DNA of 64,000 nt from Ceratothoa steindachneri (GCA_963969495.1 OZ018317.1:29754503-29818502); one strand, 5' to 3'; counted from the stretch's first letter, positions 11,661 through 23,812 are shown. Translations and numbers: made by a program. The notes: generated by a model not told the origin, from the sequence alone.

Positions 11661-12360
11661 GATAAAAAAACTAAATTACAATGGCATAATCCATTCATAA
11701 ATCTAGATTGTAGAAAGTAGTAAATAAATATAAAATGTCATTATCACTTTTGATATTACAGCGAAAAGAGAAACTGACCTCAAGGGTGGGTGAAGGATGG
11801 GGGGGATTGACCTCTGTTACAAGTGAAACCTAGAGTAGCGACACGCCCTCCAGACTCCAATGCCCCGATGATCTCTCGAGCCGTCTTTTTTCCTCTCTCT
11901 TAAATCTCCCACTTTTTCCCGCTTGTTTAGTCCCAGCAAAGGGCGAAAGGGGACGTTAAACGTTCTTTAAAAAAAGAAGACAGAAACTGAAATTCTCCCT
12001 TTGTTACTTCGGCTAATCACGGGTCTCAGTATGGGTTCGGGAATATATTTCGCCGCACAAAAGAATTACAGAATAAAGATTCTCCCCGGTGACAGACAGG
12101 GGGACGGAATGGTAAGAATCCGACACACCTTTGTGCCTTCCCAAACCTTTTTTTATTGTTACTCACTTTAACCTGGAATTTTTATATTTATATTGTTTAT
12201 TATTAAGATTTCTCTGTTGTTATTTAGGTTAGACGGACGAAATTGGCAGAATAATGAAGCTAATAAAAACGTAATTTCCCACACTCATAGGGCATCGGGG
12301 CATGGGGTACATTTGACATCTGAACTTATTTTACTGTTGCCAAAATCTACTTCTTGACAC
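11661..12360. other. No recognised feature
   Basis: Mixed sequence with a G-run at 11799-11807. No gene is recognisable. Confidence 0.5.
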
Positions 12361-12366
12361 CAAGTA

Positions 12367-12505
12367 GCAATAATAATAAAAATAATAATAATAATAGAGA
12401 TACTAATTATAAAATACTAATAAAGATAATAATAATAATCAAGATAAAAATAATAATAATAATAATAACAATAATAATCAAGATAATAATAATAATAACA
12501 ATTCA
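12367..12505. repeat. Interrupted (AAT)n microsatellite
   Basis: AATAATAAT runs broken by AAG, AAC and CAAGAT steps. Confidence 0.85.
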
Positions 12506-12639
12506 CAATATTTTTTAAATCATAAGAAATCAAGTATACTGGTCAATCGGTTGGTCAATCTTAGAGGTGGCCTTTTCCAGCCCATAGCACCTGGCCAAAG
12601 GGATTCAAATCCGTAGCATTGACGACTGTTAACTCAGAA

Positions 12640-12955
12640 TGGGTGATTGGAGATGCTGAGGGGTGAGGAGAGGCGATGAGAAGTCATGAGTGAAGTCTAG
12701 GGTGATGAAGAAGATGGGAGTTTGATGATAGGTGATGAGAGGCGATGGATGGTCGGTAATAGAGTAATCATACTGGTAAAAGTGAATCAGTGTGGTAAAA
12801 GGTAATGAGATGCATGTAATCAGAAGGGATTAAGGTAATGGGGAGGGTGAGAGGTGTTAGAGCTGATGAGTGGTCATCAGGGGTGCTGAGTGGTAATGAT
12901 GGGTGAGGAGAAGTGATGAGTGATGATGAAAGGCGATTATGGGTTATGAAACTTT
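12640..12955. repeat. GATGAG-type minisatellite
   Basis: Words such as GGTGATGAGAGGCGATGA and GTGATGAGTGATGATGA recur irregularly with a unit of roughly 10-20 bp on a purine-rich plus strand. No coding signal is visible. Confidence 0.65.
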
Positions 12956-13117
12956 TCAATACTCCTATAGTTTATGTTGGTTTTCTTTCTTTTTTTGTCT
13001 GTTCACCCTGTATCCTTTCTCACACTTCAATGTGCGACACCCTCGGGAAAAAATTAAATCATCCGTCTCGGGATGATTATCCTCCTTTTAAGTGGTAATG
13101 GTATCATCATTCGGTAC

Positions 13118-13404
13118 TGCCCCACTATCGCCAACCAATTTGTTTTAGTTTCCTATTATTTATCTACAGACGACATTTCTTACTAATGGATTTTTTTATC
13201 TTTTTTTTTACTAAATGATTAGGTTGGATTAGATTGAATTATTAAATTATGGTGGGTTTGTGAATTTTTTTGTTTTTCTTTTATTAACCTAATCTAATTC
13301 TTTAGTAAAAAAAATCATTTTAGATAAAAAACTAAGAAAAAAATAGAGATAAAAAATCATTAAGTGCCGATAGTAGGGGACAAAAATGACTGACGATAGT
13401 GGCA
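13118..13404. mobile_element. Fold-back (MITE-like) element
   Basis: The left end CTGCCCCACTATCGCC (13118-13132) pairs imperfectly with the right end GACGATAGTGGCA (13392-13403). Inside, AGATTAGGTT-like and ACTAAA/TTTAGT blocks recur in inverted order (13208-13235 against 13288-13318), so most of the 290 bp can fold on itself. The size, AT-rich interior and lack of an ORF fit a non-autonomous DNA transposon. I see no clear target-site duplication. Confidence 0.5.
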
Positions 13405-16149
13405 AAGCATCGATTATTTAATGCAAAAGAAGCAGAAGTAGAATCATAACACCGACAAAGTGACATTCAGTAACCCTCTATTCTTGTCATTTGCAGCTAT
13501 ATTGAGACCAATTGTCGTTAAGAATGTTTGTACTAGTAGCCCAACACTCAAAATCAGCCCCAAAAAGGTTATAAATCTCTTTATCAACTTGATTATAGCG
13601 AACAAATAGCTTTAAAAGAGCCTCTTCACCCCCCACCTCTCTGACCTAACAAAGATTTACTGTTTTTAAAAACACGCCCTGGGTCCGTCTGGAGATTGCA
13701 AAGACACGGGATTGGTATAAATAATATAAACAACAATTACACAAGATGGTATTTCACCTTTGGATGGAAGAGCTGTTTCGAACAATAGATGAAGGGTTTT
13801 TTGGTAACTCAAAAAAATTCATATTTATCCTCGAAGATCGATTATGTCATTATTTTTAGATGACAAATCAAAAAAAATCTTCTTCCAGACAGATGGAGTT
13901 ACGTTTATCAGCTAAACTGCATTATTAGAAGCTGTGGCATACTGTTACTAGAAGCTACCATTACACTGCATCTGGCATGCTAGGTGGATGATCTTCATCC
14001 AAGTCAAGGTAACTGTATCCACTACACCAATACAAGAGTCCAATAAATAACTGTTTCAAATGGGTATTTTAAACTTCACTTTTGCCTCTCAGTACACGGG
14101 AAGGCTTGCGCCCGCACGTGGCGACATGCTGTATTCTGCAATAGTCGGTTAAACTGCAATGTATGTAACTATGGTGTAACTGTTGGATTGGTCTTTAAGA
14201 TGCAGCCCCTTGAAAAGAGTAGCCGCCGAATAATGACAGGGAGAAGGAAAAGATCCAATGTAAAAGTAACAACATAAAGTACCATAGCATAATGCAAAAA
14301 ATGAAAGGAGAGGAGGAGTAAAATGGTATGAAAAGAACTTTAACGCATAATCTGTTTCTAAAGCACCCCTCAAATTTTGGGGGGGTGCTTCATAATTAAT
14401 CAATGAAAATTACTTACTAACTATAAATAAACTTTTTTTAAATTATTCTAAATTTCTAAATTTTGTAGAGTAGATTGATAGAGAGATCAATTTATTCTTT
14501 CTAATTTTATTTCTCTATTGTGCAACTTCCCACCCTTTTAAGGTGTACCGGAAAAGGGCGCGAATCTATTTATCTTTCTCCCGCCAAATTGCTCTTGTGG
14601 CCGCTAGGAATCGTTGGCGGCGAAATAGAGCTCATTTAAACTCGATATCAGCGCCGCGCTCGGGAGATTTTTGAAGAGCGACGATCTTGGCGGTGTGGGA
14701 GGCAGGTAAAAACAGCTTATGCGGTAACATAGGTGGTAATTCTTAAGGAAAAGTGGCAAATGGTGGTAGTATGGTAATAGAAAAGGGAGTATATCAGCTG
14801 GGATGTCCAATATTTAGTGTTGTTACAAATGTTTGCAACAAATGGTGCCAAGTGGTGTTTGAAAAGAATTGAAAAGGTTGAAAAGGATGGTGTGGGATCC
14901 AAATCACTGGTCGTTACAACATATAAGAGCCACCGCAATGTTGCCCCGCATCGGGACTCTATCTAGCTCAACCATAACATCCGTTTTGCCACTTCTCTTT
15001 GCCAGCAGCTGGGTGGAAAGTAGTAAATATAAAGTTTGTCAAGTGTTGTGGCAATTTTTTTTAGTAAACACGAAAATTTTAGAACGTGTGGGCACTGGAA
15101 ATGAGAAATGTAATGTCAAATAGGCGATGGATACTATTAGCAAAGCAAAATTGCAAGGTAATTTTCCTTTCTAAACATTTGCCCCACACTTCTCTTCCTT
15201 TAGACTGAGACTAAAGGTGTGCAGTTTATCTCCCTCCAGAGGATTATCGGTTTGCATATCCTAGCCACAGAAAATCCTTTAAATGACCCCCCACCCTTGG
15301 CAATTATCTTTTTCCCACACACACCCCTTTCCCCCTCTCATTCAGTACCCTCACTCAATTTTATTTATACTCTTTTAAAACACAAAACATTTCAAACCTC
15401 CATCAACACCTGAATTGCCATATTTTCCCAAATAGAAAGACATAGAAACATTGACAGAAGGTGAATGAATGACCCCCTCCCCCCGCCCTCATTTTACGAC
15501 ACCCTCCTTCTTAAAGATCTCGCGCACAATTCCGTTCCTTATTTATTAACTCTTAATAAATACCTTAATAAATACCATTAGGGAGTCGTTTGCACGAAAT
15601 GAGCTTGAACACGTCGAAACGGTTAATTCTTCGCGATTTTCTCACTCGGAATTTTGAGGAGTCAAAATTTTAGTTAGTTTTTAATTTAATTTTCATTTTT
15701 TAATTTAATATTGAATTTTTTATTTTTTGCATAGCTTTAAATTTTTGGGGGGTGTTTGGAAAAGTAATGGAAATTGGTGTATGAAGTGATTTTATTAATT
15801 ATTTAAAATTCATTGAGACTTTATTTTCCTCAGAAAAGAGGGTAAATTTGCCAAACCAAAAAGGGAATATACTACTCTTGAAGAAAGAAGGGGATTGAAG
15901 GAGCAAGAGATGAAAGGCAAAATAAAGAGCGAAGAAGAATGAAAATGAAATATAGAATTCCGAGATATAAGCACTCTATACATTCATTTTATATCTCAAA
16001 ACTAAAAAGTGAAAGCCAACGTGTACATCTCCACTATAAATTTAATGAAAAGGTGGTTCACAAGAACGGTGATGAGATTAGAAGTGAAAATGTGGATATA
16101 ATGGAGATTCGCTATTAGTCTTTTGCACACTTCATCATTCCTACCCTTA
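13405..16149. other. No recognised gene
   Basis: Mostly AT-rich. A GC-richer patch at 14550-14710 (GGCGGCGAAATAG, CAGCGCCGCGCTCGGG) stands out but shows no open frame or known motif. 15290-15330 and 15470-15500 are C-rich. 15660-15740 is TTTAATT-rich. Confidence 0.45.
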
Positions 16150-16515
16150 CACAATATCAATGGTAGTGATGTTAATTTGGATAATGTAATGCTAATTTTT
16201 ATGGTTCAATATAAATTTGTATAGTGCAATGTTAGTTTGTATAATCTATTGTGAATTTGCATAGTGTTGTGTCAGTTTGTATATTACAATGCCTATTTGT
16301 ATTCTCCATTGTAGATTTTTATAGTGTAATATTAGTTTGTATGGTGTAATCTCAATTTATATGTAGAGTCTAAACTCAATTTAATATGTAATGTCAATGT
16401 ATCGAGTGTAAGGCAAATGTGCATAGTGTAACGTCAATTTGTTTTGAGTTATGGAGTTACGCCAATTTGTGTAGTGAAATACCAATACGTATCGTGTAAT
16501 GTAAATTTGTAAATA
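16150..16515. repeat. Minisatellite, about 22-bp unit
   Basis: The unit (TAATGTNAATTTGTATAGTG plus one or two bases) recurs about 15 times with considerable divergence. Confidence 0.7.
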
Positions 16516-17306
16516 GATAATTCTATTCTGAGTATTTATGTTTAGAAATACACCATATTAATAAGCTCCAACAAGTTATACATACACAAATACTCTTTCC
16601 GTACGTAGTTAGTGCATACATAAGTATGAAAAAAAAAATCTATAAAGGAATGCTGGGTGACAATAGACCGAGAGATCTTGCTTTACCCTATAGTGCCCTA
16701 CACTACCCTCCAATCCCGATTCTCTCTTACCCGCTCATATCCCCTCCCTCCGTCCCACACCATCCCTGCCTCACCTCACCCCACGAATAAAAAAAGGTAG
16801 TTGTGAGAATGAGAAAAAAAGGATTGCCATATTCAAACATGTAGATGAGTCCGCGGGTGTGGAAGGGAAGGTAGGGTGGTGAGGGAAAGAGAAGTGGGGT
16901 GGGTGGAAGGGGGGGGATAGTTGTATTCAATGGGTTAAGAAAGGAAGAAGGCATAGCGTTATGCCCATATGCCCACATTAGTCTAATGTTGAGTTGTGAA
17001 TCGGAAGCACGCGGGTCTCGCTGCCCAGGAAAAGCAGAGCTGAAGGGCATCGCGATGTGTGGGTCACGGACTAGGGTTTGTATTTGCCATTTTTACACGT
17101 TTTGTAACTATGTAAGTTAGAGACAGTGGTAAAATTCAATGACACTTGCGAGGCAAAGATTAATATTGCCACAAATGTTGACCAGAAATGGATCTTATAA
17201 ATGACCATCCCCCCTCCCCCAATCATATTGTGGTTGCACTAAAATGCGCTGTTCATTATATTTATCGATCCACCAGAAATGGCTTTCTTAACTCTCTTTA
17301 TTACAA

Positions 17307-17310
<4 letters not shown>
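16516..17310. other. No recognised gene
   Basis: Contains a C-rich stretch near 16700-16790 and a G-rich stretch near 16862-16918. Reading frames across these are composition artefacts. Confidence 0.45.

Positions 17311-17311
<1 letters not shown>

Positions 17312-17389
<78 letters not shown>
17312..17389. repeat. (TA)n microsatellite
   Basis: About 78 bp of TA. Confidence 0.98.
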
Positions 17390-17393
<4 letters not shown>

Positions 17394-18059
17394 TATATTG
17401 GCATATTGGCAGGGACAGACTCAACAAAAGAAAGACAAAGCCTTTCTTTTCAAATTATTGAATCAAACTCTAATAATATAGACAAATTTAAAATAAAGAA
17501 CCACATAAACAATAAAAAAGCATACCTATAATGTCCAACCAGCATAACTGAAAATAAACATACCTAACCTAACTTTCCCCCTTGAACGTTCTTTTATATT
17601 TAGTCTCATTGGAGAAGTTGGTCCGCCCTCGCATTGTTCAGGAAGACCATATTTGGTGATATGTTGAGATTGAGGTAAATTGAGGTCAAATTTCACCTAT
17701 CTTTCATATAAAGATATATGGTCGACTTATATTGTTCAATTAACAAAGAGAATTTAAAAACAAAACTTAAAACCTTTTTCTTTTACGAACCAAGAAAAAG
17801 AAAAACTCAATGCAAGAAAAAAGTCTCTTTCTTCTTTTATAACAAAACAAAAAAATAGTGGTCCAACCAACTACTCTATAAAGGAAACTGGTGTTGTCGT
17901 AATGGACAGATCTACATACAACAGCAAATTTGAAAAACTTTGAGCCAACCAAACCAGATTTACTACGTGTAAACTAATACGTGCAGGTGAGTATAACCAT
18001 GGCTATCTATAATTACTACCAAAAAGTACAAAAAACTAACGATCCCACACAAACACACG
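17390..18059. other. No recognised feature
   Basis: AT-rich sequence. Part of it may be the 5' portion of the Penelope-like element that follows, but I cannot align it. Confidence 0.4.
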
Positions 18060-19320
18060 CACTACCCCATAACCTCAACAGTAACTCACGACTTCGCCCG
18101 AGATATAAACGATATAATAAGACCATATCTAGACACCGCAATTGATCGTGAAATCTCCGATGAAATGCGCTTTAAACTAAGCAAACTCGAAATCTAAAAT
18201 ATGAAGCATGTCGCATCACTGAATACTGAATCCCAATTTACAAACATACCCGTCGAACCAAAATTGTAATAATTCTAGACCACGTATACAAGAACAGGGA
18301 CATATCTCTAACAAACCTACCAAAAGTAATACTAAATGGACGACTTATAATATGCTGCACCAGAACTCTGTTCGAATTCAATGGGAAAACTACCGTCAAA
18401 AGAAAAACGTGGTCATGGGAACTTCTCTCGAGCCTACATTCCTCAATTATTACATGAACCTAGAAAACAAAATTATCGACTAAAATAACTTTATTAATAC
18501 ACTATATATGGTATATAGTTGATTCCTTCACAATATTAGAAGATTCTACGCAAATATTCATCAATTGTTTAAAAAAAAAAAATTCACATCAAAGCAACCA
18601 GCTAAAAACAGCTTCTATCTCCTAGACATCAATTTAAAGCAGGAATACGATGACAAGATTAGTACCTCAACATACATCAAATCTACTGCTAAAGGTGTCT
18701 ACCTACTTTTTCTTCTTTCTGCCCTAATCGCTACTAACTAACTTTCTTTAAATAAAACACTAGTTAAATATGAAAAACTAAAAGTAAACTTATAAGTAAT
18801 AACTGTCCAGATCATAACAGAAAGAACGATTTCCCCAAACAACACCAACCAAAGAAACAAAGAAAACATCGCTTACTCTGAAACTCATCAAAACAAAACC
18901 TTTGAAAAGGGAAAATCGCTAAGATATAATAGAGCAACACGTAATCTTATAAAAAAATACCTAAAATACAAGTAAATTCTTATTACAGGAGACTAAAACT
19001 TAGTTCCAAATTCCCAACCAGGCTAAATCCCAAGGTAATAATCATGTAGATTGTACATTGTCATACATCGGATTTACCGCAAATAACCTTAAAATACAAG
19101 CAAAACAACATAGTTTTAAACCTATAAAATTAATGAAAACCTAAAACAAGAACACTGCAAGAAATTAAATGACATTTCTCCAAACTTTAAAATAATTTTT
19201 GTAGCCACCGAAAAATCAATATTAAGAATCACCGAATCAATATTAATTAAGACAATTAAACCAAAAATATACATCGAAGCAGAAGAACTAAATAATTTTG
19301 AATTCGTTAATTATTAGAAT
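18060..19320 (+). pseudogene. Penelope-like element: reverse transcriptase plus GIY-YIG remnant
   Basis: PLEs copy themselves through an RT related to telomerase RT, usually fused to a C-terminal GIY-YIG nuclease. Blocks in order on the plus strand: ASLNTESQFTNIPVEP (18213-18260), the motif A region, where relatives have SLDVESLFTNIP; FEFNGKT then VVMGTSLEPTF (18370-18440), motif B; YIWYIVDSFTILEDS (18503-18547), corresponding to R-Y-V-D-D-S-F; FLDINLKQE and STYIKSTAKGVYL (18620-18700); NNHV...YIG FTANNLK (19040-19090), the nuclease; and VATEKSILRITESILIKTIK (19201-19260). The motif A Asp reads Asn and the first Asp of VDD reads Val. With several stops and frameshifts this copy is inactive. 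The N-terminus and defined ends were not found. Confidence 0.85.
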
Positions 19321-19842
19321 TTTTATAGTAATCCTCATAGAGTCTTTAACCACCAAAGATGAGTAGATGAGTTAATCTTTTAACTAATAAATAAACAATA
19401 TCACCATCCCATAACAAATAACTATCTAATGGGTGATGGCTTTAAGCCCAGCTAAGAAAGTAACGGTTGGCTGAAAGTTTCAGATATTTCAGCCATTGAA
19501 CCAAACACGATTAAAAATAAATGCTCGGATAATGTAAGAGATAAGCCAGTCTTATGGCATCTATATAACCGTTTGTCTACTATAGCTTCAGGTGTAAATA
19601 ATCGCTAGTGGTTGCATGAACTGACACCTAATAACTTTATATAAAAGGTAGATGAAACTTGAACTATCTCCATCTCATGATATGATCAGTGATCAGTTTG
19701 AATCACAAAACATCAGTCTAAATGAACAAATATATATTAAAAGCATCATGTATATTTTTTATCAAGAAGCATAATGGAAAAATCTAAATAAATCTTTCAC
19801 TAACCGAAGACAAAATATTCAAAATTAAATAATAATAATAAC
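19321..19842. other. Probable PLE 3' flank, unassigned
   Basis: The sequence continues from the nuclease remnant. TTGGCTGAAAGTTTCAGATATTTCAGCC (19468-19495) contains a small inverted repeat. Nothing else is recognisable. Confidence 0.35.
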
Positions 19843-20450
19843 CAGGCAATGGCTTCGTCAATCCCTCTGACAGGAGGAGCTTGTGCTTCGCTACTAAGAT
19901 TAAAATCTGAAAAAAAACAGCTATGGTTAAATTTATATAAAATTTCTGAAATTCGCCAATTAAAATAATTTTAAAAAGGAACTCAAAACTATTTCCCCCT
20001 TTGAAAAAATCACGTTGCTAAAATATAGTTATAGATAAAGTAAAAAAGCAGCCTTACTTAAATTTTAATAAATCTTCTGATCTTCACAAATTGTAATTTA
20101 TTTTCTTTTAAAACATTATAAAGTATTGGATAATCATATTCTTTTTTTCTGAACTAAACTATTTTGTTTTTCCAAACTCTAAAGAAATTCTTAGAAATTA
20201 CCTTGCTAAAAATTTAAAATATATATAAGTCATAACCAAACTAAGATGAAATTATTATTCAAATACTCAAAAAAATCCCGTTCTTAAATTATAGAGTTAG
20301 TGATGATTATTATTGACTTAGTAATACTAAAAAGTATGAATTTATTGAATTTTAGAATTTCACTCCTTGCAGAAATGTTAAGAGATACTACCAAATATTT
20401 AGGTTGTCTAAGTAAAATATGCATTTTTACCTAAAAAAAATCTATTTAAT
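19843..20450 (+). repeat. Interspersed repeat R1, copy 1 (about 0.6 kb)
   Basis: Starts CCAGGCAATGGCTTCG and includes GGAGCTTGTGCTTCGCTACTAAGATT, internal repeats of CTGAA-TTCGCCAATT, and a terminal block TTCTTAAATTATAGAGTTAGTGAT near 20281-20304. It continues with a further 145 bp also shared by copy 2. The family is unknown to me and has no coding capacity. The other copies are at 23357-23812 (minus), 31254-31872 (plus) and 62681-63090 (plus). Confidence 0.85.
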
Positions 20451-21500
20451 TTTTGGGTTCATTGATATGGCTAATTTTTAGGCTTCTACTTTATTGAGAT
20501 GGTAAGGTTGTTCCAGTTTTCAAGAGAAATCTTCGCCCAGTTTTTGGCATATATGCTTGAGATTGGTGATGTTTGTGAACTTTGTTGGATGCGTTTTTTG
20601 TTGGATCTTTCTTAGGGATAATCGGATTTATTGAGACTTTTGTCACGAATCCTGTGCATGCTCGTTCGCTAAGCTTAGGTGGAGTGCTAGATAGAAGTCG
20701 TAAAAGGTATATTTAGTTGTTGTTGGCAATACTTCTACAACCAGTTTCAGGGAGATTTAGACCATTGCCTGCTTTCGAATGTCCAGAAATGGCTCTGCAG
20801 CTTTAACCAAGATCATTTGTGCTTTACGACTAATGGATTCTGATAAATGGGAGATCAATCTATAATCGAACAATAAGTCTTTTAATTCAAAAGTGTTCAA
20901 GTAACTTCTTTTCACCCTCTTGTACTTTATTTTAATTCTGATTGGTTAGTTTTGGCATTAAATTGATAAAAATGCACAAGAAACAATAGATGCAATAAAC
21001 TAAATTGAGAACCCATTTCTCTCTCATTGTAACGAATAAAAAAAACCGGTAAAAAGTCAACTCCCTCCAAAAAAATATTACTAATTAAAACGACAATAAA
21101 AAATAAAACTGAAAAACGAATCCTAAGTAAACAGTTTATTAGGTTATATATATAATTTAAATATTGGCTAAAAGCAACTTGCTGAGAGGTAAGAAGTAAT
21201 AACAAAGTAAAATATACCTAATAAGTGATTAAGACATAAGGTCAACCGATATAAAATGAAGAAAGTGAAAGGTTTAGAAGTAATATTGAGAGAGGGAGAA
21301 GTTAGAAATAACGCGAGAGAGAAGAATCTTATTTATTAAGAGTGGGACTAGGAAATTTAAACGGTTTCCCCCAAAATTAATTATAAAAGTAAAGGAGAAG
21401 AATAGTCAAATCTTATGGGGAAAGTTGATGATTTTAACTTAATATTTGAATATTCTGGTAAAGATAATGTCCCATCGTTAGGCTGTTGATTTGATTTATG
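20451..21500. other. Unclassified, partly GC-richer stretch
   Basis: 20520-20870 is less AT-rich and on the minus strand reads SRKAQMILVKAAEPFLDIRK over a short span, which may be a relic of an element protein. I could not place it. The remainder is AT-rich with no recognisable gene. Confidence 0.3.
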
Positions 21501-21507
21501 AATATTC

Positions 21508-21540
21508 CTGAAGATTTTTTATGTATAAAACGAAACGTTG
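21508..21540 (+). other. Hammerhead-like motif (PLE-type end)
   Basis: CTGAAGA (21508-21514) is followed by a T6/A4 stem with loop, then C and GAAAC (21532-21536) and GTTGAC. This is the order of a hammerhead ribozyme core (CUGANGA, stem II, GAAA), a motif known at ends of Penelope-like elements. Stem II here is only A/T pairs. I did not confirm stems I and III. Confidence 0.35.
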
Positions 21541-21628
21541 ACAGCGAATATCCAATTATCCTCATTTGGGGTTATCATTTTTCTTCTCGTCTAAAGTTCC
21601 GGAGAATCCAGATTTATGAAAGATGAAA

Positions 21629-21708
21629 AATATAACCTCCATCAGGGTTCGAACTACCAACCTCACAAATCAAAGGAGCATACATTACCATTCAGACACG
21701 ATGGACTG
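21629..21708 (-). repeat. tRNA-like (SINE-type) sequence
   Basis: On the minus strand TGTCTGAATGGTAATG resembles a pol III A box and GGTAGTTCGAACCC a B box, spaced as in a tRNA. TCCATCG and TGATGGA outside them can pair over seven positions. The D and T stems do not fold properly and no standard isotype can be assigned securely. A tRNA-derived SINE head or tRNA pseudogene is more likely than a working gene. Confidence 0.45.
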
Positions 21709-22175
21709 AAAAAACAACCCCCACCCCGATTTGTGCAAAAGATCTCTACTAAATTGTGAGATCGTGACTTGATAACGCCTACTTACGCCTTTTATATATA
21801 AACTACCATTCGTAAGCAACCAGACATGTATAAATTCAGACATTATTATAACCGAAAGCTCGAGAGGGTTGCACGTGTAAGTTTGCACAGATGACGTTGG
21901 TGTCAATTCCACTGATGTATATATAAATAAAATGATTTACATAATGTAATAACTTTATTCTGAATATTATATAATATACCATGTTTTTGATTCTGAGATT
22001 TGTCTCTAATCTCCTAAGAGGCTTCGGAGCGGTGAGACAAAGTAATCCTATTCCTTGTAATGGCGAATAGTGTTCAACAGCGCACAAGGATATAAGCCTA
22101 TCTACAGAACTTTCCCTGTCAGCTTTCAGCGCTAATTCCGTCTTTTCGCCGTTCCTACTGCCGATGTGTCTCTGT

Positions 22176-22725
22176 CTCAGCTGGTGAGTTTCTATGCTAG
22201 TTCTATTCTTGGTTGTCTGGTTGGCACCATAATTTTTTCTGTTAGGTTTTACTTTGTATATGCTGGGGGATTTCCATGATAGTTCTATTTTGGTGTGTGG
22301 TTGGTTCCTGTGTTTTTTATGTTTGGGTTTTACTTGGTCCCAGCTGATGGGTTTCTCTGCTTGTTTTATTTTTAGTTGTCTGGTTGGTTCATTTGGGTTT
22401 TCACTCTGGGTTTTACTTTGCCACACTGGTGGGGTTCTTTGCTAGTTCTATTTTGGGTTGTTTGATTGGTTCCTCTGGTTTATCTGCAGGAATTTTGTTT
22501 TTTCTTAGTGGGTGGGTGTCTTTGCTAGTTCTATTTTGGTTGTCTGGTTGGTTCATGCGAATTTTTTGTTGGAGTTTTACTCTGTCTCAGCTGCTGGGTT
22601 TCTCTGCTCGCTTCTAATTTTGGTTATCTGGTTGGTTCTTTTGGTTTTTCTGTTTAGGTTTTACTTTTTCTCAGCTAGTCAGTTTCCCTGCCAGATTAAT
22701 TTTGGTTTTCTGGTTGTTTCCTGTG
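22176..22725. repeat. 82-bp tandem repeat, about 6.7 copies
   Basis: The unit contains CTCAGCTGNTGGGTTTCTCTGCTAGTTCTATTTTGGTTGTCTGGTTGGTTC and GGGTTTTACTTTG. It starts near 22176, 22258, 22339, 22421, 22502, 22585 and 22670. The unit is not a multiple of three, so the overlapping hydrophobic reading frames (22254-22781) change frame between units and are not a gene. Divergence between units is moderate. Confidence 0.85.
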
Positions 22726-22859
22726 GATATGCGAATGAGACAAAAACAAGAGTTTGTAGATGCAAGATAAAGGGAAAGTAGGAGACAATTCTAACAAAGA
22801 AAAGCGAAACGAAGACAATCTATTAAAAGAGAGAAATAACACTTAGGGAAAATATTCAA

Positions 22860-22868
<9 letters not shown>

Positions 22869-22940
<72 letters not shown>
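22869..22940. repeat. (TA)n flanked by (TG)n
   Basis: GTGTGTGTATATA...ATATATGTGTGTGTGTG. Confidence 0.97.
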
Positions 22941-23040
22941 TTTCAATAACCCATAAGAATAAGGAAAGAATGATACACAAGCGATTTCGTCTTTTTCAGA
23001 AGAACAAACAAGATCAAACATAGATTAAGAAAGAAGGGGA

Positions 23041-23165
23041 AAGAGAGAAGAGCGTTCGATGACATGGGTTCGAACCCCACCTATTATTCCGGCATTGTAG
23101 TGAGTTGCCCTTTATGCGTGAGGTGGCGGAGTGCGTGTGGCTCGATGGGTCATCCCCTCACATCT
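23041..23165 (+). repeat. B-box-containing repeat, copy 1
   Basis: GGTTCGAACCC (23067-23077) is a perfect pol III B box. It is followed by CACCTATTATTCCGGCATTGTAGTGAGTTGCCC. The same sequence occurs at 28371-28425, so this is an interspersed repeat, probably a tRNA-derived SINE. No A box is evident upstream. Confidence 0.55.
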
Positions 23166-23261
23166 GATTCTCTCCCTCTCTTCCCCTCCAAGAAAGACGG
23201 ATTTATTGTCTTTACCAAGTTCTACTCTCGTACAGATCCACCACACACACTCTCTCTCTTC

Positions 23262-23264
<3 letters not shown>

Positions 23265-23355
<91 letters not shown>
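23265..23355. repeat. (TA)n microsatellite
   Basis: About 91 bp of TA, directly followed by the (reversed) 3' end of R1. Confidence 0.98.
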
Positions 23356-23356
<1 letters not shown>

Positions 23357-23357
<1 letters not shown>

Positions 23358-23812
23358 TCACTAACTCTATAATTTAAGGCCATTTTTTTGAGTATTTGAA
23401 TAATAATTTCTTCTTAGTTTGATTATGATTTATGTTTTCTTTATCAAAGTTATTATTTCTTGTGAATTCTTTTATAATAACAAAAACAAAATGGTGAAGT
23501 TCAGAAATAAATATAAGTATCGAAATTTTGTGAATTTTTTAAAACCGAAAGAATTAAAAATGGTGAAGTTCAGAAAATTTATCTTTATATATCCTCTATT
23601 CTTCTTCTTCTATAAATGTTTATTTTGGCAACGTGATATTTTGAAAGGGGGGAAATTTAGTTTAGAGTTCCTTTTTAAAATTATTATAATTGGCGAAGTT
23701 CAGAAAATTTATAAAAATTTGACCATGGTTGCTTTTTTTTAGATTTAAAATTTGAATTATAGTAGCGAAGCGCAAGCTCCCCCTGTAGGGGAGAGGGCAA
23801 CCCATTGCCAGA
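23357..23812 (-). repeat. Interspersed repeat R1, copy 2 (reverse)
   Basis: Begins TCACTAACTCTATAATTTAAG (reverse complement of the R1 3' end) and ends GGGCAACCCATTGCCAG (R1 5' end). Between these, GGYGAAGTTCAGAAA occurs three times (about 23495, 23563 and 23694), showing that R1 has internal tandem subunits. Near its 5' end CTCCCCCTGTAGGGGAG forms a hairpin. It is bounded on both sides by (TA)n. Confidence 0.85.

Noticed and set aside
21629..21708. Functional tRNA gene on the minus strand
   Set aside because: A and B boxes and a seven-pair acceptor are visible, but D and T arms do not fold and the two-arm register conflicts. A SINE head or pseudogene fits better.
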